Source of the DNA: Pseudomonadota bacterium
GTDB taxonomy: Bacteria; Pseudomonadota; Alphaproteobacteria; Rhizobiales; Xanthobacteraceae
Reading direction: 5' to 3'
DNA length: 64,000 bases
NCBI GenBank assembly: GCA_023387695.1
Contig: JAEWHT010000452.1
Span: forward strand, 1-64,000
Shown: positions 60,666 through 64,000 of the stretch, piece after piece
Position numbering within the stretch: the first letter of the stretch is position 1
Layout of the letters: each line of letters opens with the position of its first letter
Translations under genes and position numbers: made by a program
Notes under the pieces: model-generated
Told to the model about the DNA's origin: nothing
The model's database searches: none
Seen by the model: the letters and a program-made list of their open reading frames with translations, nothing else

Positions 60666-62954
60666 TTACTGCCGCGCCATCTGGGCGTTGCCGACAGCCT
60701 CGCCGTCGAGCGTCTGGTTGTTGTGCATTGTGACGGTGACGCGCAGCAGCCGTCCCTCGAATTCGAATGGCGCCTCGTAGTGCGACACGGGGCTGCCGCG
60801 GTCGCGGCCGATGTCGAGGCCGGACCACGAGATCAGCGTGTGGAAGCCAAGCTGGGTCTGCAGCGCGCCGGCCTTCTCGCCATCGATCAACAGCGTGTAC
60901 TCGGTGACGCCCGTGCGCGAGCCCTTGGCGGGCGGCTCCTGACGCACGAGACGCTCGACATGGACGCCGAGCCGCCGCGCGCCTGAGGGCACCTTGCGGT
61001 CGGAGCGCACGATCTGATGGCTGCCGCCGATGTTGAGATCGTGCACAAGATGGCCGTCCTTGATGTATAGGCTGTAGCCCGACGTCGCATCGCCATGCGA
61101 GATCAACACGCCGCTCGCGCCCGCCTCCTCGATCTCCACATGCGCTTCGATCGTGTAGCTGCGGCTGCGCACGTCGGGCGCAACATCGGTCGGCACATGG
61201 CCCATGCCATGGTGAAAGACGAAGTGGTGGCGTGCGCCGTGGAAGCGCGCGGCGTTCTCGGCAAAGCGCGGCCCGAAGCGATCGTCGAGCGGCAGCACGT
61301 TATGCTTTTCGGCCTCGCTCCACCAGGTCGCGATCATCTGCGCAAGACGCTCCGGCTCCTTTGCCGCGAGATCGTTGGTCTCGGAGAAATCGCGATCGAG
61401 GTGAAACAGTTCCCATTTGTCTTTCTCGAACGGCGTGCCCGGCGGATGGTGCGCGACCGCCTTCCAGCCGCTCTGCCAAAGGCCGCGGTGGCCGAACATT
61501 TCGAAATATTGCGCTGATGTCTTCGACGGCGCCGACGCATCAATGATCGAGCGCGCAAAGCTCTCACCTTCGAGCGGCATTTGCGCACAGCCGGCGATCT
61601 CCGAGGGCGCGCCGATCCCGATCAACTCGAGCAGCGTCGGTGCGAGATCGCTGGCGTGCACGAACTGGTGGCGCAGCTCGCCTTTCGTTGCAATCCGCTT
61701 CGGCCAGTTGATGACAAAGGGATCGCGGATGCCGCCGCCATGGGTGTTCTGCTTGTAGCGGCGCAGCGGCGTGTTGGAGGCCATCGCCCAGCCGTGCGGG
61801 AAATTGCTGTGGGTGTCAGGCCCGCCGATGTCGTCGATGCGGGCAAGCTTCTCCGCAATCGGCTCCGGCTTGAAGTTGAACGGCCCCATCGCATTGACGA
61901 AGCCGAGCGGGCCGCCCTCCTGGCTCGCACCATTGTCGGACATCACAATGATGACGGTGTTATCTCTGATATCAGCGGTTTTCAGGAACGTAACCAGACG
62001 CGCCAGATGACGATCAGAATGATCGAGCATCCCGGCGAAGGCTGCCTGTAGCCGCGTGAACACGCGACGCTCCTCGATGGAGTGATCCTCCCACGCCTTC
62101 ACACCATCGTTGCGATCAGGCATCCGCGTCTCCTGCGGCACCAGCCCCATCGCCTTCTGCCGCGCCAGACGCCGCTCGCGCTCGACGTCCCAGCCGTGGA
62201 CGAATTCGGCGTCGTAGCTGCGGATGATGTCGGCCGGCGCCTGGTGCGGCGCATGGCAGGCGCCGAGCGCGACCCAGGTTAGCCAGGGAATATCGGGCCG
62301 ATCGGCATGGTGGTCACCGATGAAGCGGATCGCCTGATCGATCAGGTCCTCGGTCAGATGATAGCCGTCGGCATAAGTGCCGGGAGGATCGATGTGCGTA
62401 TTGTCGGAGACCAGCTCAGGCGCGTACTGATCGGTCTCGGCGTCGAGAAAGCCGTAGAAGCGGTCGAAGCCTCGCCCGAGCGGCCAGCCGTCAAACGGAC
62501 CGGTCGCGCCGCTCTCGGTCAGCGGCGTGACATGCCATTTGCCGATCATGTAGTTGCGATAGCCGTGCACGCGCAGCATTTCGGCAAGCGTCCCCGCCTC
62601 GCGTGCGATCTTGCCGCGATACCCGGGATAGCCGGAATCGAAATTGGCGAGACACCCGACGCCGACCGAATGATGGTTGCGCCCGGTGAGCAGCGCGGCG
62701 CGCGTCGTCGAGCACATCGCGGTCGTGTGGAAACCGGAATAGCGCAGGCCCTCCGCCGCAAGCTTGTCGATGGTCGGCGTCCGGATCGCCGATCCGTAGC
62801 AGCCGAAATCGGAGAAGCCGACATCGTCGAACAACACGACCAGGATGTTCGGAGCGCCCTCGGGCGGCTTCACGGCCTCCGGCCACCAAGGCTTTGACTC
62901 CGCAACCGTCTTGCCGACGGTACCGCGAAACGGCGTGCCGCTGCCTGTGCTCAT
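60666..62954 (-). CDS. Arylsulfatase with atypical CSTTR active-site motif
   Basis: 762 residues of the sulfatase/alkaline phosphatase superfamily. Metal ligands appear in LFDDVGFSDFGCYG (41-54), and the formylglycine site is C81 in CSTTRAALLTGR, where the usual third-position proline is threonine. Further motifs GKWHVTPL and VIIVMSDNGASQEGGPLG are present. The C-terminal region is a long extra beta domain (EEAGASGVLISHGDATSGYS). It is divergent from a TetR regulator across a palindromic operator. No signal peptide is seen. Confidence 0.9.
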   Translation of the reverse strand: MSTGSGTPFRGTVGKTVAESKPWWPEAVKPPEGAPNILVVLFDDVGFSDFGCYGSAIRTPTIDKLAAEGLRYSGFHTTAMCSTTRAALLTGRNHHSVGVGCLANFDSGYPGYRGKIAREAGTLAEMLRVHGYRNYMIGKWHVTPLTESGATGPFDGWPLGRGFDRFYGFLDAETDQYAPELVSDNTHIDPPGTYADGYHLTEDLIDQAIRFIGDHHADRPDIPWLTWVALGACHAPHQAPADIIRSYDAEFVHGWDVERERRLARQKAMGLVPQETRMPDRNDGVKAWEDHSIEERRVFTRLQAAFAGMLDHSDRHLARLVTFLKTADIRDNTVIIVMSDNGASQEGGPLGFVNAMGPFNFKPEPIAEKLARIDDIGGPDTHSNFPHGWAMASNTPLRRYKQNTHGGGIRDPFVINWPKRIATKGELRHQFVHASDLAPTLLELIGIGAPSEIAGCAQMPLEGESFARSIIDASAPSKTSAQYFEMFGHRGLWQSGWKAVAHHPPGTPFEKDKWELFHLDRDFSETNDLAAKEPERLAQMIATWWSEAEKHNVLPLDDRFGPRFAENAARFHGARHHFVFHHGMGHVPTDVAPDVRSRSYTIEAHVEIEEAGASGVLISHGDATSGYSLYIKDGHLVHDLNIGGSHQIVRSDRKVPSGARRLGVHVERLVRQEPPAKGSRTGVTEYTLLIDGEKAGALQTQLGFHTLISWSGLDIGRDRGSPVSHYEAPFEFEGRLLRVTVTMHNNQTLDGEAVGNAQMARQ

Positions 62955-63010
62955 CTGTTACTCCCTGTCCGGCCATTGCGGTTGACCCGCGGCTCGTCTC
63001 GCCCTAAATT

Positions 63011-63030
63011 ATAATCCGAATTATGATTAT
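63011..63030. promoter_or_regulatory. TetR-type operator between sulfatase and TetR genes
   Basis: ATAATC (63011-63016) and GATTAT (63025-63030) form a 6-bp inverted repeat with eight bases between. An inner imperfect palindrome ATAATCCGAATTAT overlaps it. Placed in the 88-base divergent gap, it probably serves the TetR regulator for both genes. Confidence 0.6.
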
Positions 63031-63042
63031 GACTTAGGACGG

Positions 63043-63729
63043 ATGCAAGCACGAACGCGACCACCTTCCGACGAGCCTGGATTTGACAATTTCGACCTGC
63101 CGGGCGTCGCCCCGTCACGCCAGAAGCGTAGCCGCGAGACGACGTTGGCGCTGCTGCGCGCCGGCGCCGATATGTTGCGCAAGCGGAGCCTCGCCGAACT
63201 CTCGATCGAGACGCTCTGCGCCGAGGTCGGCGTCACCGTTGGCGCCTTCTACAGCCGCTTCGAGAGCAAGGACGCCTATTTCAACGCGCTGATGGCGCTG
63301 GCCGCGCGCGATGGCGAGCAGCGATTGGGCGAGATCAGGCGTCCCTCACCTGAAACGGATCTCGACAAGCTCTGCTACATCGTCGTCAGCGGCATTGTCG
63401 TGTGGATGCGCCACCACGAAGGGGTGCTGCGCGCTGCACTCCAGCACGATGACACCCGCCCGGACAAATGGACGCCGTTCAAGGCGCTCGCCAAGGCGAC
63501 CACTGAACGTGCCACCCCTCTCCTGCTGCCCGCGATGGGCAAAGGAAGAGCGACCGCAAAGAGCCGCACTATCGCGTTCGGCCTGCAAGTCGTGCTCGGC
63601 ACGCTGGTAAACGCCATCCTCAACGATCCCGGCCCGTTGTCGCTTCGATCGAAAGAGATGGAGACGCGCCTTGCAAACTGCTTGCTGTTGCTGCTCCAGG
63701 CAGAGATCGGTCAATCCACGCCGAGATAG
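63043..63729 (+). CDS. TetR/AcrR-family transcriptional regulator
   Basis: 228 residues. The helix-turn-helix is in LSIETLCAEVGVTVGAFYSRF (residues 50-70), following a basic stretch RQKRSRETTLALLRAG. It is divergent from the arylsulfatase and probably represses it. Its stop overlaps that of the convergent LivF-type gene by 19 bases. Confidence 0.88.
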   Translation: MQARTRPPSDEPGFDNFDLPGVAPSRQKRSRETTLALLRAGADMLRKRSLAELSIETLCAEVGVTVGAFYSRFESKDAYFNALMALAARDGEQRLGEIRRPSPETDLDKLCYIVVSGIVVWMRHHEGVLRAALQHDDTRPDKWTPFKALAKATTERATPLLLPAMGKGRATAKSRTIAFGLQVVLGTLVNAILNDPGPLSLRSKEMETRLANCLLLLLQAEIGQSTPR

Positions 63730-64000
63730 GCCTTTTGCACCTGCGGATCTTCAGCCAATGCCGCAGCTGCGCCCGACAGCACGCTCTTGCCGACCTGAAG
63801 CACGGTGGCGAAGTCCGAGACCTCCAGCGCGAGCTCGATCGACTGTTCGGCGAGCAGGATGGTGAGGCCCTCGCGATGCAGGCGGCCGAAGGTTTCGTAC
63901 ATGGACTCGACCACTGCCGGCGCGAGGCCAAGCGAAGGCTCGTCCAGCATCAGCAGCTTCGGATCGCTCATCAGCGCACGGCCGACCGCGAGCATCTGCC
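63711..64000 (-). CDS. Branched-chain amino-acid ABC ATPase (LivF type), partial
   Basis: Only the C-terminal part is inside the window. It contains the Walker B LLMLDEPSLGLAP and the D-loop/H-region AEQSIELALEVSDFATVLQVG typical of LivF. The N-terminal Walker A lies beyond the right edge. It probably belongs to a high-affinity amino-acid uptake operon. Confidence 0.88.
   Translation of the reverse strand, partial: QMLAVGRALMSDPKLLMLDEPSLGLAPAVVESMYETFGRLHREGLTILLAEQSIELALEVSDFATVLQVGKSVLSGAAAALAEDPQVQKAYLGVD

Overview
The window is a compact, GC-rich alphaproteobacterial chromosome segment, most likely from Bradyrhizobium or a close Nitrobacteraceae relative. The grounds are the gene families (IalB, HdeA-like, several acyl-CoA operons, Irr-type iron boxes, FixK-type boxes), the protein sequence character, and short palindromic repeats of the kind common in that genus. 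I saw no rRNA, tRNA, CRISPR array, transposase or prophage. The identification rests on recall; no search was run.

Layout. 1-7.2 kb: a valine-degradation operon on the minus strand (mmsA, acyl-CoA dehydrogenase, 3-hydroxyisobutyryl-CoA hydrolase, mmsB, partial acyl-CoA synthetase) with a divergent LysR regulator. 7.3-12.2 kb: TetR, thioesterase, enoyl-CoA hydratase, thiolase and an MFS carrier; two look-alike operators sit in front of the acyl-CoA genes. 12.2-14.9 kb: three TadE/TadG-type proteins without the rest of a Tad machine. 15.2-17.6 kb: periplasmic and stress proteins, two of them preceded by FixK-type boxes. 17.8-25 kb: FAD oxidase, acyl-CoA carboxyltransferase, IclR, biotin carrier, a glutaminase-STAS-cNMP-binding fusion, MazG-like and AhpD-like proteins. 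25.5-29.9 kb: DUF35 protein, two thiolases and a CoA-transferase.

29.9-41.9 kb is a sugar or sugar-acid catabolic island: a minus-strand operon (ABC ATPase, binding protein, two permeases, DenD-like dehydrogenase, KDG kinase, KDPG aldolase) faces a LacI regulator, a XylD-like dehydratase and two SDR dehydrogenases. Three LacI-type operators tie both arms together. 41.9-46.6 kb: beta-lactamase-fold hydrolase, GFA protein, DMT exporter with LysR, site-2 protease and a tail-anchored unknown. 46.6-55.3 kb: a ferric-siderophore module (TonB, ExbD, ExbB, PiuC-type hydroxylase and two paralogous TonB receptors) with iterated Irr/ICE-like boxes. 55.7-64 kb: an RND efflux pair, IalB, an arylsulfatase with an atypical active-site motif, a TetR regulator and the end of a LivF-type ATPase.

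The most interesting observations are regulatory and architectural: the glutaminase fusion, the 23-bp iterated iron boxes, the convergent FixK-box pair, the three LacI operators, the IclR gene running into the carboxyltransferase gene, the intercistronic hairpins around the ABC genes, and repeats filling the only roomy convergent junctions. I found no clearly new defence or mobile system.
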